Shown: positions 11,500 to 24,108, counted from the stretch's first letter. The stretch is 64,000 nt of DNA from Schistocephalus solidus (GCA_017591395.1 WEDG01007224.1:30001-94000); one strand, 5' to 3'. Made by a program: numbers and translations. The notes: generated from the letters alone by a model not told the origin.

Positions 11500-12841
11500 C
11501 ATCATAATGTCCAGTGAGCCGGTATTGCTGGAATTAGAACAGCGGCACGCACTGTGGACTCAATGAGGGACAGTGCGCCCATAGCCATTCGAGCGTCTTT
11601 TTGGATGACCGGAGTTATCGTCGAACATATCAGAGCGAGTTCGTACCGCTGCAAATGAGACGCAGTTTGCTGAATTAACTCTACAGATATCTCCAAAGAT
11701 TAATTGCTCACAGACCTCCCCCAGAATGTCCCTTCTTTTCTTTCCACAACCTAGCGTCTGCGTAATACAGTTGGATACACTGAGCAGATGTCTAGCAGTC
11801 ATTAATCTTCAGCTGAACCTAAATGCTCGTGTCCGAAAAACTTCACTCGAGTCCATGTAATCACAAACTTTGCTAATTGTTCTGTTGAGTGAAATACTGC
11901 AACCGGGCCTTAGCCACAAGAAACTTTCTGGTGACGTGGATTCCAGCTGTGGTGTCATCTCATCCCAGTCTGCTGGGCACAGTGATATTCCAAATTGCAA
12001 ACTTTTAGTTGACGGCCGATACTACTGAGAGTGCCTTCTCTTCGTTTCAGGGCGAAATCTAGAATCATTTTGGCTTTTGTAGCCTTGGTGGATAGGTCAG
12101 CTGATTTGGACATCTCCGTGCGTTTTCGTGGGCTGGTGGCAATTCATATGCGATTTCTAGCCGTTAGAACCAATAACGCAGTTAAGTTGGATGGAGAGGA
12201 GGGCGCATACTTGCCAAGCGTCTGGTTGAATGGTTATTTTGGATTTTTTGTGAGGAAGCAGGAGTTAATGGTGGGACAGTAGTAGACTTTAACCGCGAGC
12301 CTGAAAGGGGACGGACGATGAATGGAATCGAACACTTCAGCAAAATTCAGGGAACAGGCGGCTGATGAATTCGAGTATGCTGCATTGTGTGAGTACTTTG
12401 TCGCTGTGTCCACGTCTAACTTGGAATCATGCCCATGGTACCTTCCTTCCCTGGCGCCCTGTTGCACAGACCCAGTATTTCAGGAGAGATTTATTCCAAG
12501 GAGTCAGTCGAAATATATCTCATGAGTTGACGAATAATTAGCTTCTGCTTCCGAGGAGAGTGAGAGAGAGACGTAATGGTGGATTCGTCGGGAGAGTTTG
12601 GAAGGCTCTCGAGCTGCCCACACCAGCCCTCGACCTTGGCAGAGTCTTCAGCGATAAGTTTGTCATTCTCATCGCAAAGAGAACTACTCACTGACTTCGA
12701 AGAGGAGATGTTTGAGTTGTCACAGGTCCTCGGTTCTTGGAGCGTCCTCAAGGTTGGGCACCACTCCTGCTCAATAATTCTTGTGATCTTTTCTAGCCGA
12801 CTTTGTCTTAAATTTGAGGAGCGGTTTGAAGCTTCCGTCAT
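11500..12841 (-). pseudogene. Decayed RTE-like LINE, linker to C-terminus
   Basis: Minus-strand pieces occur in the order expected for an RTE-like ORF. First comes the linker (SAKVEGWCGQLESL in 12491-12841, cf. SAKVERWREHFGFLL at 23589-23894). Next is reverse transcriptase block A (LNFAEVFDSIHR in 12234-12467, cf. VDFAPAFDSVHR at 23178-23429). Then a decayed middle (11809-12000), and finally the C-terminal ICRVNSANCVSFAAVRTR in 11560-11802. The YADD block is not visible. Multiple frameshifts. Confidence 0.6.
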
Positions 12842-12859
12842 TGCGGGATCTTACTGAAG

Positions 12860-14095
12860 CTGCCTGGGTAGACACCTGGTGAATCCGACAACACTTTCAG
12901 TTGCCTCACGTAATATAAACTTCAACGACTACTATTGGCTGCTGCCTTGTACTTCGTCTCCGACTGAGCAGACTTGTGTTTTCAGTGCCACAGTTGTGCT
13001 GGTGTGTTATGACTGCGAAATAAAGGCGTTCGGGATGCCGTCTTGTTAGTTGCTATCCTTCGGCTGAATGATGTATGCAAATAATATTAACGCGCTATCA
13101 TGGGAACAGTATATGTATTTGCCTGAGCTTTCCTATTCCTAGAGGAGCCCATAATCAGAGACTATATGAACCCGGCCCAGTCACGGGCACTACCACTCTC
13201 TCATCCCTTATTAGTCGACCCAAAGCCTCTTCAGTCGTTGACCTACTGAGGAAATCCTGCATGAATTTGAAAGCCTAAGCCAATACACTTCCTGTTTCAG
13301 TGATCGCGTGTTCATCTCCTTTGCACTAAAAATTTGCGAGTCGCTTATTCGCCGACACTTGTTAAGGAAATATAGTAGAACTGCCTAACAGTTGACTCAT
13401 CTTCGGGATATGACGTCAGCATATTGTGGGGTCAAAACGAGTGTTTGAGAAGAGGTAGTATTATTAGTATTAACGCAGTAAGGATGACTTATTTCACCTC
13501 CTAACCAGGACAGGACAGGAAGCGCTCACAATAGAGGTGGCCTTTCGTCGAATTCTAGGGGAAATAGGGCCACCTTGAGTACATAGGTGGGACGTTCCTA
13601 GTTAGGGGGTCATGCAAGTCATCCTTACTGGTACCTCGACGGATTCTATACGTCAAGCTAGCCAACGCATACGAAAAATCCCCGGTTTCTGGGAGGGTGC
13701 AATCGCCTCCTGCAACTAAGGCTTCTAGATGGGCCACTTCGGTGACTGATTTATCATAATAAGGACAACTTAAAGATAATTTCTCACTTCACAATAGAGG
13801 GGGAAAGAGATGACGATGACGAATAAGTATTTTTGGAGGAAACAAATAAGAATGCGAAAAAACTCCACTACGACGATGATCATGCATTAAAACGCAGATG
13901 TGTGCTTTTCTAAAACCCTCAGTCGAAATGATAGAGAATCACAAGTAGACTGAGAACCTGGAAGAGTGCAGGTTCCTGCGACATCTTTTCCTGCCCAACC
14001 GGAATCTGGACAGTTTTTTTCTGCAGAAGACATGAACGCTACGGGTGCGTTTAATATCCAGACCCCCCTCCTCCTATGAGGGAAACATCAGCAGC
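12860..14095. other. Intergenic, no feature recognised
   Basis: No coding, RNA or repeat signal identified. Confidence 0.5.
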
Positions 14096-14099
14096 AAAA

Positions 14100-14620
14100 A
14101 AGAGGGGTGACTTTTATTTTGAAAGTATCTTTCAAAATTTTCAGCAAAACCTGCTCCACGCACTGTAGCCAGAATAGAAATCAAAATATTACGCGAGCAT
14201 AAATTGGCTTACGGTGACAGCTCAAGTCTCAGTTTTTGTATTCTGGCAATATCTCGTGTCTGAAATGGCAATAAGGAACGCTCATATGCCGATGTACGGC
14301 ATGAGATGCATTGGAAGCCCCAGTGCATCGGACGGGACGACGTCGCTGCGATTAGATCAGAGTGAAAGGGATGTATAACCTCATCCAAAATTCGATCAGC
14401 AAATGGCTGGACCGTTTGGAAACGTCTTTGTTTTACGATATTAACTAAGAAGACACTAGTAGTATGAGGCCGCATGCGGAGAATCTGTCTTAAAATCAGC
14501 GTATCTTTTTTATTAGAGCAAGAAAAACAACAGGAGAACAATAAAAAAATGAGAGAGTGAGAATGCAGGCATCTGTAAATCTCCAGATTAGGGGTTTGTC
14601 GCAGCGTGATGGAATATGAC
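14100..14620 (-). mobile_element. CR1-like LINE 3' end (C-terminal ORF plus 3' tail)
   Basis: On the minus strand, about 14600-14209 encodes KDTLILRQILRM, then RFQTVQPFADRILDEVIHP, SRPMHWGF and [14 protein letters not shown]. This is the same C-terminus as at 55590-56265 ([48 protein letters not shown]). It is followed on the same strand by the shared 3' tail (GCTGAAAATTTTGAAAGATA, then CTTTCAAAATAAAAG) ending about 14100. The element is 5'-truncated, as is usual for LINEs, and frameshifted. Confidence 0.75.
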
Positions 14621-14759
14621 AACGAGGGGTTTCCTGCATCAAAAGTAAGAAGAGCCGAGTTAGTTGGACAACCTTCAGTGCTGCAAAGTAGCATATTGGC
14701 GGCTCTGGAAGGCAGGGGCAGCAACCCTTCAATCAAGCAGAGTAGCATCGGCCGTTGGC

Positions 14760-16190
14760 GTCAGTTCCGGCTCCAGGTGCATGTGTGCGCCAAAACTGTG
14801 TCCGATTGCTGCCATGCGTTGGAGAGAAAAATGCCGATCGGTGTCACGGACTCGGAAAACCGATTGGTGATTTATACGCTGCACAACCGGTCAGCAAGCA
14901 AGGAGATTCGGTTAATGATGTCACGCAAAGTAGACAGGTCAACCACCGTTGGATTTAAACGGAGATTCCTTGCCAGCTCACGCGGCCAAAAAAAACTGTC
15001 CTCGCACAGAACAATGCCAGAACATACCTATCGCGTTAAATGCCTCAGCTATTGCGATCAGTCAGTTATTGCAGTAGAACTGCCAGCTGATTGGTGACAT
15101 ATTTGTGAACGTTCGAGCATTACTAGGATTTGCCTGGAACGCTACCAGAAATCTGTACATGGCAGTACAGATATATTTGGGCGAATTGAGAGGAAAGCAG
15201 CCCAGGAAATAGTCACGTCCTCTAAATCTTATCCGATTTGTTCTACATTCAATCTAAGAGATCGCCGCCATCAGTTTAAGAGTAATGAAGGACCACCGAA
15301 GGCCCCGAAATGGGTTCCACATTTTGCTGCTTTTGATCTCCAAGGATGTGCTCAATTATATGTGCAGAAGGACAGGTCTCAAAAACATTGAGCTGTAGCT
15401 GAAGGTTTCAGTCAAATGCTCCCCGGAAGGGTCAATGATTTCGAAAACACACTTGGATGGCTCCAGTGATTATTTTCGAAAACGGAGAAGATAACAAACA
15501 AGGTCAAAAAGAAGACCCACGGTCCTCACTGCAACGTGCAGTTCAGATCATCAGTGCCCAACCCCATAGGTCTCAGAATGTAATACGATCTTCGGTTGCA
15601 CTTACCGAGGTAGGATCCCATTAACTCACTTGTGAAAACTGATTTATGTGCAAAACACGTGCACTTAAAAGCGTTGTTCCTGTGAGTGGTTTACGAGGCA
15701 AGCAGTGTGCAATAAACATATCTCAGTAGGACAGATTTACTGCCACCGGCTCTTTAAATTGATCCCCACTTCTCCCTCACCCCATTCGTAAGCCGAGCCC
15801 TAATCCTACCTTTTGGATGGACTGCAACGGCAGACGTAGCTGAAAGTTTAACACTAAACCACAGCTCCCAGTCTAAAACCACGAAATCAAATCCCAAACC
15901 TTAGCTTAATTCCGACACTTAGTCCCGAATATAACCTTAAGATGTGCCCTAACCTAAAATAAGTCACACAGGATCTAGGCATACACGTGATGTGTTATCT
16001 CATGAAATCATAAGTCGGAATTCTGAAATCTGGTTTCAGTTATAAACAAAGTATTTAAGTCGATTTTTAAAAGTATCGTACAACATAATCCCAATATAGT
16101 TCAGTCACGTCAGGATGCCGGCAGTTAAACAAGCTTCTTTCCGGTCGCTGAAAACGAACTTCTTAATCAGCATGCATCTTTTCTATAAAT
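14760..16190. other. Intergenic with a degenerate CCTAA-rich patch
   Basis: No gene. The stretch about 15790-15960 is enriched in telomere-like words (CCCTAATCC, AACCTTA, CCCTAACCTAA), as are 29095-29165 and 36000-36160. The ORFs at 14606-15097 were not recognised. Confidence 0.4.
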
Positions 16191-16193
16191 TTT

Positions 16194-16795
16194 CTGTGCC
16201 CTTATAAACTCAAATATATTTTATAGAAAAAACAGGCATAAAAAATATCCCTTCTTGTACTCATTTGGGAGGAAATTACGTCTTCTTCAGAGGTTAAACT
16301 TGAAGAAAGGCTATATTTCGGTTTTAAAAGTTTATAATTATGAGATTTTTGAAGAGGGCGAAAGGCCCATTCATAAAGCATCCTATTATTCGGGTTAGAA
16401 ATGTGTTTTTAGAGTATAGTATATGGAAAGATCAAATGGCAAACATTTTTTGTTCGGTAATTCATAATCGAGTCACTAAGATTATAAGGAGAATGAACTA
16501 TATGGTTTGCACTGAAAATTCTGCGAGCCCTATATTACCTATTTTCAATAGCACATATAATTGTAAGGTTTTCCTTAGACGGAAAATATAACCGTGTCGT
16601 TGCCAAACCCTTAATGTAGATGCAGCAGCAGGCTGGGCTCAAAATTATTCAGTAATTTAGAAAGCTTTTTTAAAACGAAAGATAGCCTTTTTCAAGTAGA
16701 AACTTCGATGAAAACGGCATTTGATACCAAATTAGTATAAGGAAAAAAATAATGTATTTTTTACATAAAATATATTTGGCTTTATAAGGGCACTG
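16194..16795. mobile_element. 602-bp fold-back/MITE-like element with ~150-bp inverted arms
   Basis: The left end (CTGTGCCCTTATAAACTC) and the reverse complement of the right end (CAGTGCCCTTATAAAGCC) match. The match continues inward through AAATATATTTTAT, then through CTTGAAGAAAGGCTAT-TTTCG versus CTTGAAAAAGGCTATCTTTCG, and ends near ATAATTATGAG/CTAAATTACTGA. The arms are therefore about 16194-16345 and 16640-16795. The centre holds a short plus-strand ORF without known motif. No clear target duplication was found, so the superfamily is unassigned; CAGTG termini occur in several DNA-transposon groups. Confidence 0.75.
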
Positions 16796-16899
16796 GAGAG
16801 AAATGGAAAAAAATCATAGGAATTAAGTAAGCATTTTGTTACAGTGCAGTTTTTGAAGGCGATCGGAACTAAGCTAGTTCAAAAGCCGGTATTATGACG

Positions 16900-17005
16900 T
16901 GAATGAAATATCTTTTAAGTATGCTGTACGACAAGGAATATTACAAGTTAAATTAAGTTATCGTTCCTAATCAAAAACACTTCAGAATTTCGAGCTAGCA
17001 TTTAA
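16900..17005 (+). repeat. Dispersed repeat E, copy 1
   Basis: The string ATTACAAGTTAAATTAAGTT, then TTCCTAATCAAAAACACTTC and AGAATTTCGAGCTAGCATTT, parallels 33450-33545 (ATTACAATCCCAAATTTAAG, TTCCTAATCTAAAACGCATT, TCAGAATTTTGTCTGGCATT). Short, AT-rich, non-coding. Confidence 0.5.
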
Positions 17006-18105
17006 TGAGTGCACACCTACTGTATTTTAAGCTGTTTGGTGGGACCAAGTTATTCTCACCCATATCTCCTAAAAATGCACGCCAACTATTACGCGGTGAA
17101 AGTGGTGTGAATTTGTTACTTAATCGCCAGAAAGACCTAATGAGATATTTTTTGGCACATACGCCTGCCGGCTGACGAACTTGGTCACCAACATTTTCGC
17201 TAGCCTGTTTAAAAATTACACGACGCAGTGATGCGCTGATCGTGTACATGAACTGAGAACTAATCCGTGTAGTCGTCTGTCTACCCGGGCTGAACTTCGA
17301 AAAGGTGTGAGTGAAAAAAGCACCGACTCGTCAAGCCGCTTACGTCAGAGCCTAGCGCCTGTCAACGTTTCACTCGCGGCGTCGTAGTCGCACGCCCGAG
17401 CGTGGCCAACGGAAATAAGACTGCGTGTGCGAAGGAGAGAGTGATGACACATCAGCTATACGCGCATATTTAACGCGGGCATTTGCCATGCTAGCCCGTC
17501 TACACTTACTTTGCTCGCTTACGCCTCACTGGCTGAATGTCCAATAGGTAGTTAATGTTTGAGGTCTCAGGGCAAACTGCCTCCTCGTGGCAGAGCTGAC
17601 GTGTCGCCTTTGTCGTGGCCATTCACCGGGGCATCAAGGTCACCATCTCAGCGCGTCGGTCAAGGGCGGCAGATGATTGGTCACTTTCGTTTGCTGATTC
17701 GACTGCAGCCTACGAGATACGGAAACACGCTGCATTAGTTCGGTATCTGGCAGGGAACCTGTAGTAGTACACTTTAACAGGGTTGCTAGCTCCCCTGAAC
17801 CAACTTACCGATTTACTTTCTGTCAATATGCGTCTGCAGCCAGGCCGGTAAACTGCTCGTCTTGCCAATAGCAAGTACAAGTGTCGTTCGTTGATTGGTC
17901 TATGTTTTAAGACTACGAGTTTGGCGAACGTACGCTTTCGATTAGTAATAATCATGCCTTAACAATAATATAAGGGAGGGTATAGTAACAAAATTTTAAA
18001 CATCCAATAAGCAGTAAATATGGGGGAGAGGGTTGAGGGAGTTCAGAGGTCGGGGGTTCTAGTCTAGTCCTATAGGAGCGAAGGATGAGGAAGGGATGGG
18101 GGAAG
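17006..18105. other. Intergenic with a CpG-enriched patch and CCAAT boxes
   Basis: About 17290-17530 is relatively CpG-rich. CCAAT-type words occur at about 17550 (TGTCCAATAGG), 17675 (GATGATTGGTC) and 17893 (TTGATTGGTC). It could be an upstream region of a gene I cannot see; no exon was identified next to it. Confidence 0.3.
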
Positions 18106-18881
18106 GTGTACGGCAGGGGCCGGCAAACTTTTCGGATTACTAGGCCATTTCAGGAGGTCAAGAAGGCACACTAGGCCAGAAGAAAAAAGGTGTCCAAGGA
18201 AACGTTTATTATTCAAAAACTACAGTACGATCAATGGGAAACATAAGGTTGCATGCTCTTAGAGACTGATACAATATCAGGTTCTAGTTATGAGGAGTTC
18301 AGCAACAGAGTCATTAAGGCGATTATCAGTGAGCTGAGAGCGCAGTTTATTCTTACAAAACTTCATTTTGGAGAACAGCTGCTTGCACTAATAAGGGCTG
18401 CCAAACATTGCGATCACACGCTTGGCACGGGCTAACAGCATTGGAAACTGAGCATGTGGCAGCTGACGGTAGAGGTCAATGAAAGTAGTGCTAGAAGTAA
18501 ACTTGGAAAAGAGAACGTCCAATGCCTGTAGCTCAATAAACTCCAATTTCACATCAGAGGGGGTATCGCCATAGTGAAAGTCAAAAGGAGTGCTGACAAT
18601 CTTAAACTCTTGCGAATGAGAACGAGACCAGAGAATTAACTTGTTTACAACATAACCTTTATCATCCCTCCCCGGTCAGGCGCTTCTGTTTAATACAAGC
18701 ACCTGACATCACGAGCCACAGCTTGAGCTGCAACCAGCAGTAATGAAGGGGAACAAAACCGCGGCAATTCAATTAGGCCGGATCGAACAATAATTAACTA
18801 TAGGGGCGTTAGGCTGGACTGGAATGCTAGCTAGGCCGTATCTGGCCTAAAGACCGGAGTTTGCCGACCTCTGGTGTACGG
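18106..18881 (-). mobile_element. hAT DNA transposon, internally deleted, with 8-bp target duplication
   Basis: The element proper is 18114-18873. Its ends are CAGGGGCCGGCAAACTTT and, inverted, CAGAGGTCGGCAAACTCC, a typical hAT terminal inverted repeat. It is flanked on both sides by the exact 8-bp target duplication GTGTACGG (18106-18113 and 18874-18881), the hallmark length for hAT insertions. The inside keeps only the C-terminal part of a transposase on the minus strand, so this is a non-autonomous 760-bp derivative. Confidence 0.9.
18180..18640 (-). pseudogene. hAT transposase C-terminal fragment
   Basis: The minus strand reads LEFIELQALDVLFSKF, then LPHAQFPMLLARAKRVIAMF, GSPY, KQLFSKMKFCKNKLRSQLTD. 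This matches the dimerisation region of hAT transposases in which ELIELQCD, ARxxxxMFGSTYxCEQLFS and KxxxRSRLTD are conserved (GTF2IRD2/EPM2AIP1-like group). One in-frame stop falls where the family has the Cys before EQLFS. The N-terminal zinc finger and catalytic core are missing. Confidence 0.75.
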
Positions 18882-19990
18882 TCTATATTTGACACGGCCT
18901 AGATGCATTTCTAGCCCACGCCACTAGTCGGGTTGAGTCTAACCCTAATTTTCGATGAAAACAAATTAGTGAGTGTCGCTAGCAGTTAACATTAACAAAT
19001 CGATCAGTTAGTTGACGGAGCTGAGCTGGTAATTGGTACTTGAGGCCTTTCAGCACGGTCATTCTCCCACTGTAATTACTGGAAGTATAGGTGATGATCA
19101 TGTTCAAACAAGCATGATCCTTTTGAAATACGAATGTTACCATATCCCCGGCACTAAGAGATGGCATGTCAAAGACAGAACTTCCAAACAGCAATTGAGT
19201 TCATGCAGCATATGATTTAAATCCTATTCTTGACCTCTCTGTATCCCCACAAGCTAGAGTAAACGCAACCGACATGGGAATTATTACATTCTTAACACAG
19301 TTAATGTTCTTTCAGGTCACCTCGGATCCTCTGGTGACAATAACCTCGCTGCCGCTACCGGTGATGACTACCAAGGATGCCGTGCCACGCCCTCGATTGA
19401 ATCTCCTAGTTGATGACACGCTTGGAAATCCCCTATGAGCTCAGCGCGTTTATGGTGGCAGGATAGCTAATACAGGAACTAGAAGATGATGTTACTCTCC
19501 ACTGTGGCCTACCTTAATACTAAAAAAGATGCTGGACGACGTTTCAGTAAATAGCATAGCCACATGATGCGCTGCGTACCATCGGGGTCGATAATGAGTC
19601 CGAAAGGCCAAACCAGGAGAAGGTAATATATGAGAGCCGTTAGAACCGTTTGAAAAAGTTCCAATAGTTATCCACTCTATAAGCATTGAGCTGCTATTGA
19701 TTTCATTAAACAGGGAAGTGGTCGAAAAATATCGACCCTACTCTACTTTCTAGGAACTGGGCATAGATCGCCGTCATTGCACAGACCACCCTATTTGCTT
19801 TGAGACTCAAATGATTTGATGTCGCTAAAGTTCATCGTCAATGCTCCTGCTGCGAAAAAAACCTTACCTTATCCCCGTTTCCCTGATCTGTAGTCGCTCA
19901 AGTGACTTCAGCCCGGACATACGTGCGCCCATAAAGTCACAGTTGTTCATTCTCCATTTACACGTAACTGCTCCTGGTTAATGCAACACG
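18882..19990. other. Intergenic, no feature recognised
   Basis: Short ORFs at 18979-19194 and 19492-19686 (minus) are unrecognised. Confidence 0.5.
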
Positions 19991-19991
19991 C

Positions 19992-20336
19992 ACGACAGTT
20001 CGACGGTCGTTATCGACGAGGCCCACAGTTTACCCAACTGCAGGATGGGTGCAGAGCCGGTGACTTGTGTCTGAATTAGTTTAGAGGGATGGTAGACTTT
20101 CGAAGCATCAACCGCATCCTCTCTTCCCTCATCCACCTGGGCCCGGTGTCATGACAGTGTCATAGAAACTGGAGGAGGGATCGTAAGCATGTGGCTGGCA
20201 CGACATGAACCTGCGCCTGGGTATGCCACCACCTCTCCTCCCCATGTGTGGCATTTCCAATAACGCTTGTCGTGCCCTGATCTGGCCTTCGTGTTGGTCC
20301 AGCACACCTACCGCGCGATTCGTTGTCGGGACCATA
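19992..20336 (+). repeat. Family A repeat, first monomer of a tandem pair
   Basis: Same order of landmarks as 2123-2470. It ends CGGGACCATAACACGACA, followed at once by the next monomer. The two starts are about 345-350 bases apart. Confidence 0.85.
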
Positions 20337-20339
20337 ACA

Positions 20340-20715
20340 CGACACGACAGTTCGACCGTCGTAGTCCGACGATGTCCACCGTATGCTCATGGGAAAGTTG
20401 AGCAGGGACGGTGACTTGCGCGTGATTTAGTTTAAAGTGATAGTAGACTTGCGCTGCATCTACCGCACTCTCTCCTCCTCTCCCACCTGAGCCCGGTGTC
20501 AAGACAGAGTCAAGAAGATCAGAGATGGGAGAGGGTGTAGGTGGCTGGCACGGCTGGGTCCCCTAAGTCCTAGCCGCCCCTATGCGTGCCACCACACCTT
20601 TATGTTCGGCATTTGTTATGGGAGCGCAACCCGAATAACGCATGCCGTGCCCTAATGTGGCCCCCGTGTTGGTCCAACGCATCTACCACGTGGCCCGTTT
20701 AGGGGGCACATAACA
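20340..20715 (+). repeat. Family A repeat, second monomer of a tandem pair
   Basis: Head-to-tail with the preceding copy. It contains CGACAGTTCGACCGTCG, GTCCACCGTATGCTC, ACCTGAGCCCGGTGTC and TTCGGCATTTGTTATGGG, and ends GGGGGCACATAACACGACAC. Confidence 0.85.
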
Positions 20716-21950
20716 CGACACAGACCGATAGACACAATCAATCTCGACTTTGTCTGGTAAATTTAACTCGTGTGGTTTATATTTACCTCTGTAATCTCTG
20801 GCTTTGGCGTGATTTCTCCTTGTATCTGTAGCGTGGGTATCGTTCAGTATCATTTTGGTGTTTTGGTTGATGAGGTCGCACTGGTTGCAGATCGGTTAGG
20901 GATTTATCGTTAGCATATTTCACGTCTTAAGTCATGTACTGTACATATGTCCCGAACTGCTTCGTGGACCGAAGACATATGGAGGTACAATGGTCGACAG
21001 CTCAAAGATTCCTAAATCAGATGGCCGGGGAGACAGTTGGATGGACAAGCCTTTACTGTGGAGAGAGTTTACACGCATCACCGCAATCGGTTGTGGTTGG
21101 CGTCCTCATCAGTCAAGTGAAATCCGAAGTGCATCTGTCTTAGCTTCGTCTGATTGTGGCCAATAGGTGAAGAGAGAAATAGCGATCGATATCAGAGGTT
21201 GTCACGCGAGCGTGACACGAGCGTCACACGTGCTTCACACGTGAAAGCGAAAATGAGTCAGCAGCAGCAATGACGACCTCGACAGCGGAAAGATACAGGT
21301 ACATGCGGTCTAAGGACATGCATAGACTCGAATTCTTCGAAGAAGCATCGAAGAATGGTTACAACTGTAAACTGAACCGGACAAAAGTTCGCTACCTGAG
21401 GTTTTGCGCACACACAGCATTCTTCTGAGTCGAGCTTAGCTGAAAACGATAGCTGAGCACTGGAAAAGAGAAGGGAGACTGAAAAGGGCATTTCTGATAG
21501 CATTATTGTCGTCAGCCAGCCATACTCCCAACCCTAACCCGAGAAAAACCACGTTGTGGCAGTGGACTTCGTTAACCATTGGACTAAACGCTGAGGAGCA
21601 AGGCTGGACTAAGATTAAGGATATAAGGACCAGCAATTTCCCTGTAAAAGATTCTCTCCTTTCAAGGGCAAAAATGCGCGAATTCAACCCGTAATTAGGT
21701 CAAAACATGGACAGTCAGTGATTCACCAAGGTTGCCAGTTGCTGGGGCACATTCCCCACGCAAACGTCAAGGCCCCATCTGCTAACAGTTGATTGCTTGA
21801 CCACGTAATATACGGTGGTGGTGAACTCGGCTCGGGTTTGGAGAACCCAAACACCCTCTAGAATACCGTTTAGTAAAAAAGATTTGTAGTGGGAATATTA
21901 TACAGTCAGGCAGTTTTTCACTAAAATATGCGCTGCGGCATATTACAGGT
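20716..21950. other. Intergenic, no feature recognised
   Basis: A short cluster of near-repeated CGTCACACG/TTCACACGTG words at 21200-21245 is the only local structure. Opposed ORFs around 21436-21694 were not recognised. Confidence 0.4.
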
Positions 21951-21954
21951 CAGA

Positions 21955-22360
21955 CCCGACCCTTAGCTTTCTTCTCCCGAAAGATAACACCTCCTGAATC
22001 GGGCTATAGCACATTTGAGCGGGAGCAGCTTGCCGTTACCTCGTCGTAAAACATTGCCAACACTTCCTGTAAGGTATAGACTTCACCACCTTCACGGTTG
22101 ACAAGCCCCTCTCCTTCGCTCTAAAGTCAAATTCCGGCAAGCTAAACTCCGAGAAGATTCGTCGACTGGACTATATCTAACAGTTCACTTCAGACCTCCG
22201 CAAATCGACGGATAACGAAATTAGGTTGCTGATGCTCTGTCCAAAGCCTCTATTGCAACTTACTCAAGGGATCGACCGCGCTGACGTGGCTGCTGAACAA
22301 CGCCATGTTGTTTCGCCCTGTAACCCTGTTGTTCGCTCCCGCGATGAGCGCCACTGCTGC
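21955..22360 (+). pseudogene. Ty3/Gypsy-type LTR retrotransposon RNase H scrap
   Basis: In the plus strand, SGYSTFEREQLAV is followed, after a frameshift, by sequence matching the HFRHxLEGRxFxIxTDHKPL segment and then by LDYI-like and ADALSR-like stretches. This is the RNase H region of Gypsy pol. Several stops and frameshifts break it, and no LTR, protease or integrase was seen. Confidence 0.5.
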
Positions 22361-22620
22361 TGACTCATCTTGCCTTCGTCAGCCAAATCTTACGTATTCG
22401 CGTGTAATAACCACTGCCCATGGCATGACTTGATCTCAGGCTTGCGACGCCGTGAAGAAGATCGATATTATCCTCTTTATCGATTGGCTGCAGCCGTACA
22501 CACTTAGCAGTTAGGCGAGCAATAATACCGGCGGGCATGGCTGAAGAGACCACTTACGGCAACTGCGTTCAGAGCCCCTTGTAGGCTCTCTTTGTCTCAG
22601 TAAAACATTGTCCTACCTAA

Positions 22621-24108
22621 TCACTCTTCCCTGACTTCTGAGTTTGGAAACATTCGTGTTGTCGACAACCCATTTCTCCACTGCCACAGGCCGAATACTG
22701 AAGGTCCAAGCACAACTTCCATGTCCCGACGAACTGTTTCGAGCCAGGTTTTGAGCTGATCCCCTCGTCGACGCCTCCGATTGGGTAGTGGTGCCAGATC
22801 GAGAGCCGTAACGTTGAGCTCGTGAGGTGGGTGACGAGCTGACAGGCATCCGTTCCGAGAGGTGTCTTCTCCTGGGCAGGGATGCAGCTTCGAAAAGACT
22901 TTAGTCTTCCCAGCGTTTATGGATAAACTGACCGATTTAGCAACCTTATTCACTCGTGACACCATAGACTGCAGACCACCAAAGTTTGAAGCTAGTAAGG
23001 TGATATCATCCGCGTAGTAAAGATAAGTCAGTCGGCGTCCGGGTGCAAGCCCAATGCCGTTCACTTCATCTAGGAGCATTCCAAAGAATCCGGTCAATAG
23101 CATAGTTAAACAGAATAGACGACACGATACAACCTTGTTGAACGCCAGAACGAATACCGAATGGTTGTTACATATTGTTATGGACCAAAACTCGCGCCTT
23201 GCTCATTGCGATGATTTTTGGTTTTTACACCATCTAGTGTCATTATCCGCCATAAAGATTCGCGATGGACGGAATCGAATGCGGGGGCAAAGTCAACAAA
23301 GCAGACGGCCATCGGTTGTTGGTAGCTATGGCGGAATTCAAGGATGTTCCTCTGTGTTACTACCTGGTCTGTCAATCCAGCCACAGCACCGAACCCGGCT
23401 TGGTCGGGCCTCGCCCTAGAGTCGCGCACAGCAGGGAATCGCCTGAGAAGGACAATAGTGAAGATTTTAGCAGGAACGCCGATAAGTTTTCACATCTTTT
23501 TTTTGCCTCCGTTCTTGTGGACAGGCACAAGGATACCTGAGCTCCAGTCATCAGGAACAACCTCGTCCCTCGCCGCTTGTACAATCAATTAATGGAGCCA
23601 GGGCGTCAGTGTGTCAACACAAGACTTGTAGATTTCCGAGGGTATACCGTCCTCTCCAGGTGCCATGTTGTTGCGCAAAGTTCTCATGACATCAGTGACT
23701 TCTCCTTCATAATGTGGGTCACGTGACACTGCATTGGCAGGAGAGGGATGAGACTCCGTTGCAAATGGGAGTGAGAGGGGGGGGGCGTTGGGTTCGGTAT
23801 CGAAATTAAGGAGGAACCCGAAGTGCTCACGCCAGCGCTCGACCTTGGCCGATCTGTCAGCCATAAAGCCGCCATTAACGTCACGAATAGTCACTTAGTG
23901 TAGTGGGCTTACCACTAACTTGGTGGTTAATTGTATAAGTTTTCGAGTGTCACAAACGTTTGAGGCCTGTTCTATGGCGGTCGCTAGTTCAGCCCAATAT
24001 TTCATCCGGGCTTCCCTAATCGATTTTGCCGTCATATTTCGGAGTTGATGGAAGGAAGCATTGTTGTGGGACCTGGATCGAGCCGTCTGAGCAGACAACT
24101 ACAGGGTT
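22621..24108 (-). pseudogene. RTE-like reverse transcriptase and C-terminal region
   Basis: Segments in order: linker RSRSHNNASFHQLRNM with DTRKLIQLTTK (24098-23895); IRDVNGGFMADRSAKVERWR and MAPGEDGIPSEIYKS (23894-23589); ARPDQAGFGAV with VDFAPAFDSVHRESLW (23429-23178, catalytic block A); LTYLYYADDITLLAS (catalytic YADD, codons about 23016-23005) with INAGKTKVFS; and PPHELNVTALDLAPLP with MEVVLGPSVFGLW at the C-terminus. At least four frame breaks. The residues for catalysis are mostly present, so decay is moderate. Confidence 0.85.
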
